In this document: positions 1 to 8,868 of the stretch, in pieces | Layout: the number at the start of each line of letters is the position of its first letter | How positions within the stretch are numbered: the first letter of the stretch is position 1 | Assembly: GCF_000236785.1 (NCBI RefSeq) | Contig: NZ_AGUF01000038.1 | Span: 1 to 42,681 of the forward strand | Direction of reading: 5' to 3' | Length of the DNA: 42,681 bases | From: Achromobacter arsenitoxydans SY8 | GTDB taxonomy: Bacteria > Pseudomonadota > Gammaproteobacteria > Burkholderiales > Burkholderiaceae_B | Translations under genes and position numbers: made by a program | The notes under the pieces: model-generated | The model's input: only the letters and a program-made list of their open reading frames with translations | Database searches by the model: none | What the model was told of the DNA's origin: nothing

Positions 1-1290
1 GTGCAGTCGCAGATCATCCTGATCGTTATTACTTGCGGCCTGGCGACGGTGTCCGTCGCCAGCGGGCTGGACAAGGGCATTCGCATCCTGTCGGAGACCA
101 ACCTCGCGCTGGCCGTGGTGCTGCTGTTGTTTGTGCTGATCGTGGGGCCGACGGTGTTCCTGTTCCAGACCTTTGTGCAGAACACGGGGGCCTACCTGTC
201 AGACATCGTCAACAAAACCTTCAATCTCTATGCGTACGAACCCACCGACTGGATCGGGGGCTGGACGCTGTTCTACTGGGGCTGGTGGATCGCCTGGTCG
301 CCTTTCGTCGGCCTGTTCATCGCGCGGATTTCGCGTGGACGCACCATCCGCGAATTCGTGACGGGCGTTTTGCTGGTGCCGGCCGGATTCACCCTGTTCT
401 GGATGACCGTGTTCGGCGACACGGCGATCCACATGATCCTGGTCGACAACGTGCAGGACCTTGCGCAAGTGGTGGAAGCGGATTCCTCGCTGGCCTTGTT
501 CGCATTTCTTGAAAAACTTCCCTGGAGCGGCGTGCTGTCGATTGTGGCGATCGTGATGGTCGCCGTGTTCTTCGTCACATCTGCGGACTCGGGTGCGCTG
601 GTTGTGGACCTGCTGGCCTCGGGCGGACAGGATCGCACGCCGGTCTGGCAGCGCATTTTCTGGTCGCTCTTGATGGGCGCGGTGGCCATCGCCCTGTTGC
701 TGGCCGACGGCCTGACCGCCTTGCAGACGGCCACCATCGCCAGCGCACTGCCGTTCTCCATCATTTTGCTGCTCTCGCTGTGGGGCCTGTTCAAGGCGCT
801 CAGGCTGGATGCGACCAAGCGCGGCATACGCTATCAGTCGCTGACCCTGTCGCGTCCGGCGCGGGGCGGCCAATCCTGGGAGCGCCGGCTGCGCAACATG
901 GTCATGATGCCGCGGCGCGCCCATGTGCAGCGCTTCATCGCCGACGTGGTGCGGCCGGCGTTCGAGGACGTCGCGGACGAACTGCGCAAACAGGGATATG
1001 CCGTCGAGGTGCGCGAAAGCGAAGGGGACGGCGGCGTGATCCTCGAGGTCTCGCATGGCGAGCACCTGGATTTCTCCTATGCCGTGCAGCCGCAGGCCTT
1101 CGTGCGGCCCAGCCTGACTCCTGACGAGGCCGCCGACGAAGAAGAGCGCAAGTACTTCCGCGCCGAGGTCCATCTGCGCGAAGGCGGGCAGGACTACGAC
1201 ATCATGGGCTGGAGCCGCGACGCCGTCATTGGCGACATCCTCGACCAATACGAAAGGCACCGCCACTATCTGCACATGGTCCGGGGCTGA
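1..1290 (+). CDS. betT: BetT-like choline/betaine (BCCT family) transporter, N-terminus cut by window edge
   Basis: This is the C-terminal 429 residues of a secondary transporter that takes up choline or a related quaternary amine across the inner membrane, usually for osmoprotection. The BCCT signature is visible at about residues 85-118 (WTLFYWGWWIAWSPFVG followed by FIARISRGRTIREF), and the remaining hydrophobic helices run to about residue 265. A hydrophilic C-terminal domain of about 155 residues follows and ends in a GWSRDAVIGDILDQYERH segment. Such a long tail is typical of BetT rather than of short BCCT carriers such as OpuD. The GTG at base 1 is only the window edge, since the family needs roughly 250 more N-terminal residues. 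No bet genes are visible nearby. The family call is firm, the substrate is inferred. Confidence 0.88.
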   Translation: MQSQIILIVITCGLATVSVASGLDKGIRILSETNLALAVVLLLFVLIVGPTVFLFQTFVQNTGAYLSDIVNKTFNLYAYEPTDWIGGWTLFYWGWWIAWSPFVGLFIARISRGRTIREFVTGVLLVPAGFTLFWMTVFGDTAIHMILVDNVQDLAQVVEADSSLALFAFLEKLPWSGVLSIVAIVMVAVFFVTSADSGALVVDLLASGGQDRTPVWQRIFWSLLMGAVAIALLLADGLTALQTATIASALPFSIILLLSLWGLFKALRLDATKRGIRYQSLTLSRPARGGQSWERRLRNMVMMPRRAHVQRFIADVVRPAFEDVADELRKQGYAVEVRESEGDGGVILEVSHGEHLDFSYAVQPQAFVRPSLTPDEAADEEERKYFRAEVHLREGGQDYDIMGWSRDAVIGDILDQYERHRHYLHMVRG

Positions 1291-1307
1291 TCCCGCCAGC
1301 CGCCTCG

Positions 1308-1338
1308 AAATCGCCACGCGCCGCGTGGCGATTTTTTT
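1308..1338 (+). terminator. Rho-independent terminator after betT
   Basis: An 11-bp stem (1308-1318 with 1324-1334) has a 5-nt loop and runs into a tract of eight T residues. It starts 18 bp after the betT stop codon and separates betT from the efflux operon. Confidence 0.9.
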
Positions 1339-1373
1339 TGCCATAGCGCTTTCCTATCCCGGCCATTGCTTAT

Positions 1374-1408
1374 GCCGCTTTGACGAAAGCGGCCGGATCA
1401 TGGATTAT
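1374..1408 (+). promoter_or_regulatory. Promoter of the RND operon with embedded inverted repeat
   Basis: A TTGACG -35 box (1380-1385) is followed, after exactly 17 bp, by a GATTAT -10 box (1403-1408), 37 bp before the adaptor start codon. The -35 box lies inside a perfect 8-4-8 inverted repeat (1374-1393, arms GCCGCTTT and AAAGCGGC). An operator overlapping the -35 box would suit repression of the pump. The identity of the regulator is unknown. Confidence 0.6.
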
Positions 1409-1444
1409 CCAAGCTTATTATTGGTTAAATAAAGAGATCGGAAC

Positions 1445-2578
1445 ATGAAGGCGAAATCAGGAGCATGGGCGGCGGGCGCCCTGGCGTTGGCGGCGGCGCT
1501 CGCGGGCGGGGCCCTCTACTGGAAATCCGGGGGCGCGCAGCAAGGCGGGGGCTGGACGATGGCCCCGGCGAAGGTGGCCGTGGCGGCCGCGGTCCAGGCC
1601 GATTTCCCGGTGGTCCTGGCCGGCATCGGGTCGCTGGAAGCCACGCGCCAGGTGCTGGTGCCGGCCGAAGTGGATGGCCGGGTGGCGCAGATCCTGTTCA
1701 CACCGGGCGAACGGGTGAAGGCCGGCCAGTTGCTGGTGGTGCTGAACGACGCGCCTGAACAGGGCGAACTGGCGCGGCTCCAGGCGCAGGCCCGCAACGC
1801 GCGGGCCTTGCTTGAGCGCACCCGTCGTCTCGTGCCGCTGCGGGCCGCCACGCGCGAGCAGCTGGATCAGGCGCAGGCCGACTACGAGCAGGCCGCGGGC
1901 GACATCCGGCGCGTGCAGGCGCTGATCGACCAGAAGCGGATCAAGGCGCCGTTCGACGGGGTGCTTGGCGTGCGCCGTGTGAACCTGGGCCAGTTCGCGC
2001 GGGCGGGCGACCCGCTGGTGTCGCTGACTGATGGCGCTTCCATGTACGCCAACATCACGTTGCCGGAGCAGGCGCTGGGCGTGCTGCGCACGGGCCAGCC
2101 GGTCGCGGTCAGCGTGGACGCGCATGCCGGACGCGAGTTCCAGGGCCGGGTTACGACGGTTGAGCCGCAGGTGGATCCGGGCACGCGCACGGTGCGGGTG
2201 CAGGCCGTGCTGGACAACGCCGACGGCGCCCTTGCCGCCGGGATGTTCGCGCACGGACGGGTCAGCCTGCCGGACCGGCCCGGCGTGATTACTGTGCCGG
2301 AGACCGCCGTCAGCTACAGCGCCTATGGCGATTCCGTCTATGTGGTGGCGCAGCCCGGGCCGGGCGGGCAGGGGGCGGGTCCGACCGTCCGGCAGGCCTA
2401 CGTGAAAACGGCCGAGCGCCAGCGCGGCAGGGTGGTCGTGACCGAAGGCCTGCAGGCCGGCGATCGCGTGGTGACCTCCGGCCAGCTGCGCCTGCACAAC
2501 GGCGCGCCGGTCGAGATCCTGCCCGAAGACACCGTGGCGCTGGGCGATCCGCGGCAAGCCGTGGCGCAGGTCCGGTAA
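1445..2578 (+). CDS. RND efflux periplasmic adaptor subunit (HlyD/MexH-like)
   Basis: This is the membrane fusion protein that should link the inner-membrane pump at 2594-5698 to the outer-membrane channel at 5715-7220. An N-terminal hydrophobic segment (about residues 7-26) acts as a signal or anchor and lacks a lipobox cysteine. Next come a lipoyl-type half motif (about 65-100, VPAEVDGRVAQILFTPGERV), an alpha-helical hairpin (about 100-160), the second lipoyl half (KRIKAPFDGVLGVRRVNLGQ) and beta-barrel and membrane-proximal domains. Its length of 377 residues is normal. The sequence resembles MexH of the Pseudomonas MexGHI-OpmD pump from memory. A GAGATCGG segment precedes the ATG. Substrates cannot be read from sequence. 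Confidence 0.92.
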   Translation: MKAKSGAWAAGALALAAALAGGALYWKSGGAQQGGGWTMAPAKVAVAAAVQADFPVVLAGIGSLEATRQVLVPAEVDGRVAQILFTPGERVKAGQLLVVLNDAPEQGELARLQAQARNARALLERTRRLVPLRAATREQLDQAQADYEQAAGDIRRVQALIDQKRIKAPFDGVLGVRRVNLGQFARAGDPLVSLTDGASMYANITLPEQALGVLRTGQPVAVSVDAHAGREFQGRVTTVEPQVDPGTRTVRVQAVLDNADGALAAGMFAHGRVSLPDRPGVITVPETAVSYSAYGDSVYVVAQPGPGGQGAGPTVRQAYVKTAERQRGRVVVTEGLQAGDRVVTSGQLRLHNGAPVEILPEDTVALGDPRQAVAQVR

Positions 2579-2593
2579 GGCGCGGAGGCAGAC

Positions 2594-5500
2594 ATGAAGT
2601 TCACCGATCTTTTCGTGCGCCGGCCGGTGCTGGCCCTGGTGGTCAGCACCCTGATCCTGCTGCTGGGCATCAAGGCCCTGAGCGGTTTGCCTGTCAGGCA
2701 GTACCCGCTGACCGAGAGCACCACCATCACCATCACCACCCAGTATCCGGGCGCCTCGCCCGACCTGATGCAGGGCTTCGTGACCCAGCCCATCGCCCAA
2801 TCCGTCGCCACGGTCGAGGGCATCGACTACCTGTCCTCGTCGTCCACACAGGGCCGCAGCGTGATCACGGTGCGGATGAAGCTGAACGCCGACTCCAACA
2901 AGGCCATGACCGAGGTGATGGCCAAGGTCAACGAGGTCAAATACCGCCTGCCGCAGGACGTCTACGATCCCGTCCTGGTCAAGTCCGCGGGCGAGGCGAC
3001 CGCCGTGGCCTATATGGGTTTTTCCAGCACGGACATGTCGCTGGCCGCCCTGACCGACTATTTGTCGCGGGTGGTGCAGCCCCAACTGTCGTCCATCGAC
3101 GGCGTCGCCAATGTCGAGCTTTACGGCGGCCAGAAGCTGGCGATGCGGGTCTGGCTGGATCCGGACCGCATGGCGGCGCGCGGGATCTCGGCCGGCGAAC
3201 TGGCCGCAGCGCTGCGCGACAACAACGTCCAGGCCGCGCCCGGGCAGGCCAAGGGCCTGTACGTGGTGTCCAACATCCAGGTCAATACCGATCTGGTCAA
3301 CGTGGCGGAATTCCGCGACATGGTCGTCAAGCGCGACCGCGACGCCATCGTCCGGCTGGGCGACGTGGCCACGGTGGAACTGGGGGCGGCATCCACGGAT
3401 TCCAGCGGCCTGATGGATGGCGAACCCGCTGTGTACTTTGGCCTGAACGCGACGCCGGTCGGCAATCCGCTGGTCATCGTGAAGCGCCTGAACGAGCTGC
3501 TGCCCAACATCAAGCAGAATCTGCCGCCCGGCACGAGCGTGCAGGTGCCGTTCGAACTGGCCCGCTTCATCAGCGCCTCCATCGACGGCGTGACGCGCAC
3601 GCTGCTGGAGGCCATCGCCATCGTGGTGGCGGTGATCTTCCTGTGCCTGGGGTCGCTGCGCGCGGTGCTGATCCCGGTGGTGACCATCCCCCTGTCCATG
3701 CTGGGGGGCGCGGCCATCATGGCGCTGTTCGGGTTCAGTGTGAACCTGCTGACGCTCCTGGCCATGGTGCTGGCCATCGGCCTGGTGGTGGACGACGCCA
3801 TCGTCGTGGTCGAAAACGTGCACCGCCATATCGAAGAGGGCAAGTCGCCCGTGCGCGCCGCCCTGGTCGGCGCCCGTGAAGTGGCCGGCCCGGTGATCGC
3901 CATGACCATCACGCTGGCTGCCGTCTATGCGCCGATCGGCCTGATGGGCGGGCTGACTGGCTCGCTGTTCAAGGAATTCGCCTTCACGCTGGCGGGCGCC
4001 GTGGTCGTGTCAGGCGTGATTGCGCTGACACTGTCGCCGGTGATGAGCTCTTTCCTGTTGAACGGCCGGGTCTCCGAGGGCTGGATGGCGCGCCGCGCAG
4101 AACATTTCTTTGGCCGCCTGGGCGACGCCTACGGCCGCGTGCTGGACGTGTCGCTGCATCATCGCTGGGTCACCGGCGCGCTCGCGGTGGCGGTGCTGGC
4201 CAGCCTGCCATTCCTGTACAACGCCGCCCAGCAGGAGCTGGCGCCGGTCGAAGACCAGTCCACGGTCCTGACGGCCATCAAGTCGCCGCAGCAGGCCAAC
4301 ATCGACTACGTCGAAAAGTTCGGCAAGAAGTGGGACGACGTCATGAAGACGCTGCCGGAACAGAAGGGCCGCTGGCTGATCAACGGATCCGACGGCGTGT
4401 CCAACAGCATCGGCGGCGTCGATTTCGTGGACTGGCAGGACCGCAAGCGCTCGGCCGACGAGATCCAGGCGGATATGCAGTCGATGGCGAACCAGATCGA
4501 AGGCAGCAATGTCTTCGCGTTCCAGCTGCCGTCCCTGCCGGGGTCCACCGGCGGCCTGCCCGTGCAGATGGTCCTGATGAGCGCGTCCGACTACGCCGTC
4601 GTCTACGAGGCCATGGAAGATCTGAAGAAAGCCGCGCGCGCCAGCGGCCTCTTCATGGTGGTGGACAGCGACCTGGACTACAACAATCCCGTCGTCCAGC
4701 TGAAGGTGGACCGCGCCAAGGCCAACAGCCTGGGCGTGACCATGAAATCCATCGGCGACACGCTGGCGGTGCTGGTGGGCGAGAACTACGTCAACCGCTT
4801 TGGCATGGACGGGCGCTCTTACGACGTCATCCCGCAGAGCCTGCGCGAACAGCGGATATCGCCGCAGGCGCTGGCGCAATTCCACGTCAAGAGCGCCAGC
4901 GGGGCGCAGGTGCCGCTGTCCAACCTGGTGACGGTGTCGATGGGGGTGGAGCCCAACAAGCTCACCCAGTTCAACCAGCTGAATGCCGCCACCTTCCAGG
5001 CCATCCCCATGCCGGGCGTCACCATGGGCGACGCCGTGCAGTTCCTGACGCGGCAGGCCCAGTCGCTGCCGGCGGGCTTCAGCTATGACTGGCAATCCGA
5101 CGCGCGCCAGTTCAGCCAGGAAGGCTCGGCGCTGATGATCACTTTCATCTTCGCCATCATCGTCATCTACCTGGTGCTGGCCGCGCAGTACGAAAGCCTG
5201 CGCGACCCGTTCATCATCCTGGTGAGCGTGCCCATGTCGATCTGCGGCGCCCTGATTCCCCTGGCGCTGGGCATGGCCACCGTCAACATCTACACCCAGA
5301 TCGGCCTGGTGACGCTGATCGGGCTGATCAGCAAGCACGGCATCCTGATGGTGGAGTTCGCCAACGAGATGCAGGTCAGCCACGGCCTGGACCGGCGCGC
5401 CGCCATGGAGCAGGCCGCGCGCATCCGCCTGCGTCCCATCCTGATGACCACGGCGGCCATGGTCATGGGGCTGATTCCCCTGTTGTTCGCCACGGGCGCC

Positions 5501-5698
5501 GGCGCCCATAGCCGCTACAGCCTGGGGCTGGTCATCGTGGTGGGCCTGCTGGTGGGCACGCTCTTCACGCTGTTCGTGCTGCCTACCGTCTACACCGTAT
5601 TCGCCCGCGACCACCGGGCGGCCAATGACACGCCGCGCGCCCGCGAACTGGCGCAGGCCGATGCCGAGGACGTGCGCACAGCAGGCGCGTCCGCCTAG
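2594..5698 (+). CDS. RND multidrug efflux pump, inner-membrane permease (MexI/AcrB-like HAE1 family)
   Basis: This is the proton-driven inner-membrane pump of a tripartite drug or metabolite exporter. It is 1034 residues long, the normal HAE1 length, with one N-terminal helix, two large periplasmic loops and two blocks of membrane helices (about 335-540 and 860-1005). The proton-relay residues are present: Asp400-Asp401 in GLVVDDAIVVVENV and Lys914 in GLISKHGILMVEFAN. The N-terminus (MKFTDLFVRRPVLALVVSTL) and the segment after it closely recall Pseudomonas MexI. There is no mexG (DoxX-type) gene here, unlike the mexGHI-opmD locus. A GGAGG ribosome site precedes the ATG, 15 bp after the adaptor gene. 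Confidence 0.95.
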   Translation: MKFTDLFVRRPVLALVVSTLILLLGIKALSGLPVRQYPLTESTTITITTQYPGASPDLMQGFVTQPIAQSVATVEGIDYLSSSSTQGRSVITVRMKLNADSNKAMTEVMAKVNEVKYRLPQDVYDPVLVKSAGEATAVAYMGFSSTDMSLAALTDYLSRVVQPQLSSIDGVANVELYGGQKLAMRVWLDPDRMAARGISAGELAAALRDNNVQAAPGQAKGLYVVSNIQVNTDLVNVAEFRDMVVKRDRDAIVRLGDVATVELGAASTDSSGLMDGEPAVYFGLNATPVGNPLVIVKRLNELLPNIKQNLPPGTSVQVPFELARFISASIDGVTRTLLEAIAIVVAVIFLCLGSLRAVLIPVVTIPLSMLGGAAIMALFGFSVNLLTLLAMVLAIGLVVDDAIVVVENVHRHIEEGKSPVRAALVGAREVAGPVIAMTITLAAVYAPIGLMGGLTGSLFKEFAFTLAGAVVVSGVIALTLSPVMSSFLLNGRVSEGWMARRAEHFFGRLGDAYGRVLDVSLHHRWVTGALAVAVLASLPFLYNAAQQELAPVEDQSTVLTAIKSPQQANIDYVEKFGKKWDDVMKTLPEQKGRWLINGSDGVSNSIGGVDFVDWQDRKRSADEIQADMQSMANQIEGSNVFAFQLPSLPGSTGGLPVQMVLMSASDYAVVYEAMEDLKKAARASGLFMVVDSDLDYNNPVVQLKVDRAKANSLGVTMKSIGDTLAVLVGENYVNRFGMDGRSYDVIPQSLREQRISPQALAQFHVKSASGAQVPLSNLVTVSMGVEPNKLTQFNQLNAATFQAIPMPGVTMGDAVQFLTRQAQSLPAGFSYDWQSDARQFSQEGSALMITFIFAIIVIYLVLAAQYESLRDPFIILVSVPMSICGALIPLALGMATVNIYTQIGLVTLIGLISKHGILMVEFANEMQVSHGLDRRAAMEQAARIRLRPILMTTAAMVMGLIPLLFATGAGAHSRYSLGLVIVVGLLVGTLFTLFVLPTVYTVFARDHRAANDTPRARELAQADAEDVRTAGASA

Positions 5699-5714
5699 CC
5701 TGGAAGAACCGATC

Positions 5715-7220
5715 ATGGAAAAACCTTACTTCTATTTGCTCTTGCGCCGCGGCGCCATGGCGCTGCTGGCCGCGCTGGCCGCCGGCTGCGCCGTCGGGCC
5801 CGACTACCAGCAGCCCCGGCCGGCGCCCGTCGCCCTGGCCAGCCCGGAGCAGGCGCTGTTTTCCACCGACCAGCTCCAGCGCGACTGGTGGAAGCAGCTG
5901 CAGGATCCCCAACTGGACCGGCTGATCGACCTGGCGCTGGCGCGCAACCTGGACATCCGCATCGCCCAGGCCCGGCTTGCCGAGTCCCGCGCGGTGCTGG
6001 ACGAGAAGGAACTGGACAAGCTGCCGGCCGTCACGCTGAACGGCGGCTACGAGCGCAGCCTGTCGCAGGCCAACCCCGGCCCCGCCGGCCAACGCAATCT
6101 GGCGGAAAGCTATCGCGCGGGCTTCGACGCGACCTGGGAAGTGGACCTGTTTGGCAGGCTGCGCCGGGCGGCCGAAGGCGCCGCCGCCCGCAGCGAATCC
6201 CAGGCCGCCGACCTGGCCCAGGCCCGCATCGTGGTGGCGGCCGAAGTGGCGCGCAACTACTTCGAACTGCGGGGGGCGGAGCAGCGTCTGGCCGTGGCGC
6301 GCGCCAACCTCGCCAGCCAGCGCGACAGCCTGCGCGTGACCCAGGCCATGGTGTCTGCGGGGAGGGGGGACGAAGGCGACCTGGCCAGCGCGCGGGCCGA
6401 GCTGGAAACGGTGCTGGCCAGCGTGCCGGTGCAGGAGACCGCGCGGCGCCTGGCCCTCTACCGCATCGCGGTGCTGGCGGGCCTGAGGCCGGTGGAACTT
6501 GGCGAACTGGACGCGGGCAAGCCGCTTGCTCCCCTGGCTGCCAGGCTTCCCATCGGCGATGCCGGCGCCTTGCTGTCGCGGCGTCCGGACGTGCTGGCCG
6601 CCGAACGCAACATGGCCGCCGCCAACGCGGACCTGGGCGTGGCCACTGCCGAGCTCTATCCCAGGATCGACCTGGGCGGCTTCCTGGGCTTCATCGCGCT
6701 GCGGGGCGCGGACTTCGGCACGGCGGCCAGCCGGGGCTTCAGCGTGGCCGCCGCCGCGGACTGGCCCGCCTTCCACCTGCCCACGGCGCTGGCGCGCAAG
6801 CGCGGGGCGGCCGCGCGCCTGCAGGGCGAGGCGGCGCGCTACGAACAGGTGGTGCTGCGCGCGGTGCAGGAGCTGGAGTCGGCGTTGACGGAATATGGAC
6901 AGACCCAGCAGCGCCTGGGCAACCTGGTCCAGGCCGCCGGGCACAGCGGGCGGGCCGCCGCCCTGGCCACGCTGCGTTACCGGGAAGGAAGCGCGCCGTA
7001 TTTGACCGTGCTGGACGCGCAGCGTACGCTTTTGCGCGCCCAGGACGCGGTGGCGGTTGCCGAGACCGAGTCCTACACCCGCCTGATCGCGCTGTACAAG
7101 GCGCTGGGCGGGGGCTGGGAGGCGCCGCCGGCCGCCGCGGGCGAATCCCAGGCTGAAATCCGGACCGAAACCCGGACCGAAACCCGGGCCGCGGCCGGCG
7201 GGCCGCCTGGCGCCGGCTGA
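5715..7220 (+). CDS. Outer-membrane efflux lipoprotein (NodT/OprM family)
   Basis: This is the outer-membrane exit duct of the pump. The start at 5715 is preferred because it gives a proper lipoprotein signal peptide with lipobox LAAGC and the lipidated Cys25, followed by the typical AVGPDYQQP. An in-frame upstream start at 5625 would lie within the pump gene and bury the signal. Two TolC-like repeats follow, with the usual LARNLDIRIAQARLAESRA and LATLRYREGSAPYLTVLDAQR segments. The protein has 501 residues. The last 26 residues are an unusual Arg/Thr/Glu and then Gly/Pro tail, encoded in part by a 12-bp tandem repeat at 7161-7184. The gene is the last of the three-gene operon and starts 16 bp after the pump gene. 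Confidence 0.93.
   Translation: MEKPYFYLLLRRGAMALLAALAAGCAVGPDYQQPRPAPVALASPEQALFSTDQLQRDWWKQLQDPQLDRLIDLALARNLDIRIAQARLAESRAVLDEKELDKLPAVTLNGGYERSLSQANPGPAGQRNLAESYRAGFDATWEVDLFGRLRRAAEGAAARSESQAADLAQARIVVAAEVARNYFELRGAEQRLAVARANLASQRDSLRVTQAMVSAGRGDEGDLASARAELETVLASVPVQETARRLALYRIAVLAGLRPVELGELDAGKPLAPLAARLPIGDAGALLSRRPDVLAAERNMAAANADLGVATAELYPRIDLGGFLGFIALRGADFGTAASRGFSVAAAADWPAFHLPTALARKRGAAARLQGEAARYEQVVLRAVQELESALTEYGQTQQRLGNLVQAAGHSGRAAALATLRYREGSAPYLTVLDAQRTLLRAQDAVAVAETESYTRLIALYKALGGGWEAPPAAAGESQAEIRTETRTETRAAAGGPPGAG
7161..7184 (+). repeat. 12-bp tandem repeat in the efflux lipoprotein tail
   Basis: Two perfect copies of cggaccgaaacc encode RTETRTET in frame near the C-terminus of the outer-membrane efflux protein. 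Such a repeat can gain or lose units without a frameshift. Confidence 0.85.
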
Positions 7221-7275
7221 CCGGCGGGTCCGTCCGTGGCACCATAGGAACTTCTTACCGAGCACCGTCATCGTC

Positions 7276-7935
7276 ATGTCCGACAATCTGTCCCAACCCG
7301 TTGCTGCGGCGCCGCACCAGCCCGCCGACCGCGTGCTGATGACGCTGAAGACGCGCGGGCCGCAATCCATCGCGGTCATCGCGCGGGCCATGGACGTGAC
7401 GGCCGAGGCCGTGCGCCAGCAGATGACGCGGCTGCACACTGAGGGGCTGGTCGATTTCGAAAGCCACAGCGCCGGGCGCGGCCGGCCCACCCAGATCTGG
7501 CGCCTGACCGACGCGGGGCATGGCCGCTTTCCGGACACCCATGCCGAAATGACGGTGCAGATGCTGGGCGCCGTGCGCCAGGTGTTTGGCGACGAGGGCA
7601 TCGACAGGCTGATCCAGGTGCGAGAAGGCGCGATGCTCAACAGCTACGAGCAGGCCATGGCGGGCGCCAGCAGCCTTGAGGGGCGGCTCGAGCGGCTGGT
7701 GGACGTGCGCTGCGCGGAAGGCTACATGGCCGAATTGCGCCAGGACGGCGCCGATTTCGTCTTCATCGAGAACCACTGTCCCATCTGTTCGGCCGCGAAA
7801 GCCTGCATGGGCTTTTGCCGCAGCGAACTCGAACTGTTCCGCAAGGTCCTGGGCCCGCAGACGCGGGTAGAGCGGGAAGAGCACATTCTGGCGGGGGCGC
7901 GCCGCTGCGCCTACCGAGTCAGCGAGCGCCCATGA
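7276..7935 (+). CDS. SufR-like winged-helix regulator with C-terminal cysteine cluster
   Basis: This is a predicted DNA-binding regulator of the SufR-like group (COG2345 type) with 219 residues. The N-terminal winged helix spans about residues 18-80: RVLMTLKTRGPQSIAVIARA, a recognition helix with VTAEAVRQQMTRL, and the wing GRGRPTQIWRLTDAG. The C-terminal half carries Cys146, Cys168, Cys171, Cys177, Cys181 and Cys201 in ENHCPICSAAKACMGFC and ILAGARRCAYRV. In SufR relatives a similar cluster holds an iron-sulfur centre that senses iron or redox state, so a cluster is plausible here but not shown. The gene lies 55 bp after the efflux operon and overlaps the LysR gene by ATGA. Its targets are unknown. 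Confidence 0.8.
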   Translation: MSDNLSQPVAAAPHQPADRVLMTLKTRGPQSIAVIARAMDVTAEAVRQQMTRLHTEGLVDFESHSAGRGRPTQIWRLTDAGHGRFPDTHAEMTVQMLGAVRQVFGDEGIDRLIQVREGAMLNSYEQAMAGASSLEGRLERLVDVRCAEGYMAELRQDGADFVFIENHCPICSAAKACMGFCRSELELFRKVLGPQTRVEREEHILAGARRCAYRVSERP

Positions 7936-8831
7936 CGCTCAAGCAGCTAGAAGCCTTCTACTGGGCCGCCACCTGCGCAAGTTTCGCCGTGGCCGCCGAC
8001 CGCCTGCACCTGTCCGTTTCGTCGCTGTCCAAGCGCATCTCCGAACTCGAAGAAGCGCTGGGCCAGCCGTTGTTCGACCGCAGCGGCCACAAGGCCGCGC
8101 TGACCGACGCGGGCCAGCGCCTGGTGCCGCAGGCCCGCGCGCTGCTCGCCGCCGCCGACCAGGTCCGCGCGTCCATGGCCGAAGCGCCCGGGCTGCGCGG
8201 CCGCTGCCGCTTCGGCGTGGGCGAGCTCACCGCGCTGACCTGGCTGCCGCGCCTGATCGGCGTGGTGCGGGCCGCCTATCCCGAACTGGTGCTGGAGCCC
8301 TACGTGGATATCGGCCAGGTGCTGGAGCAGCGCGTGGCGGACGGCGAACTGGACTTCGCCGTGATCGCGGGGCGTTCGTCGCGCCCCGGCATCGCCTCCT
8401 CGCCCATCGGCGAGGCGCGCTTTTCCTGGGTTGCGGCGCCGTCCGTGCTGTCCGCGGGTGAAACCCGCATGACAATGGCGCTGCTGGCCCGCCTGCCACT
8501 GGTCACCCTGCCCGCCGGCGCGGGCACCACGCGCCTTATCGACGACTGGCTGGGCGGACGCGAAGCCGCGGGCGAACGCCTCTGCTGCAACAACTGGGGC
8601 GCCATCGCGGGGCTGCTGATCGAAGGCACCGGGGTGGGGCTGCTGCCCAGCCATTGGGCGGACGCGCTTCAGGCCGAAGGCAGCCTGCGCGTGCTGCCGG
8701 GCGAACCGGAGCTGGGCGTCTTGCCCTACACCTTCCAGTACCGGCGCGACGACGCGCGGCCGCTGGTCGCCCGGCTGCGCGACGCCGTTGCCGACGCCGC
8801 CGATTTTTCGGCGCCTTGCCGGCTGCCCTGA
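7932..8831 (+). CDS. LysR-family transcriptional regulator
   Basis: This 299-residue protein has the LysR N-terminal helix-turn-helix (residues 1-60: MTLKQLEAFYWAATCASFAV, then LHLSVSSLSKRISELEEALG and PLFDRSG). A periplasmic-binding-protein-like effector domain follows, with segments such as LEPYVDIGQVLEQRVADGELDF. The start at 7932 overlaps the stop of the SufR-like gene (ATGA), so the two are probably translated together. A longer in-frame start at 7815 would lie wholly inside that gene and is unlikely. Family knowledge suggests control of a neighbour, most simply the binding protein and GGT-like genes downstream on the same strand. The inducer cannot be predicted. Confidence 0.92.
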   Translation: MTLKQLEAFYWAATCASFAVAADRLHLSVSSLSKRISELEEALGQPLFDRSGHKAALTDAGQRLVPQARALLAAADQVRASMAEAPGLRGRCRFGVGELTALTWLPRLIGVVRAAYPELVLEPYVDIGQVLEQRVADGELDFAVIAGRSSRPGIASSPIGEARFSWVAAPSVLSAGETRMTMALLARLPLVTLPAGAGTTRLIDDWLGGREAAGERLCCNNWGAIAGLLIEGTGVGLLPSHWADALQAEGSLRVLPGEPELGVLPYTFQYRRDDARPLVARLRDAVADAADFSAPCRLP

Positions 8832-8868
8832 CAAGCGCGTCCGCAAGACGGCCATCCCGGGCGTATAG

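Noticed and set aside
1340-1444. SoxR box expected if the pump were a true MexGHI-OpmD system
   Set aside because: No CCTCAAG-type SoxR symmetry is present, and no mexG gene.
1457-3829. A 790-residue minus-strand frame opposite the efflux genes
   Set aside because: His/Gln/Arg-rich shadow of the adaptor and pump genes, with no recognisable domain.
5625-5714. Earlier start of the outer-membrane efflux gene
   Set aside because: It lies in the pump gene and places 30 residues before the lipoprotein signal.
7815-7931. Extended LysR start inside the SufR-like gene
   Set aside because: It would overlap the upstream gene by about 120 bp and add residues absent from LysR proteins. The ATGA start at 7932 fits the family.
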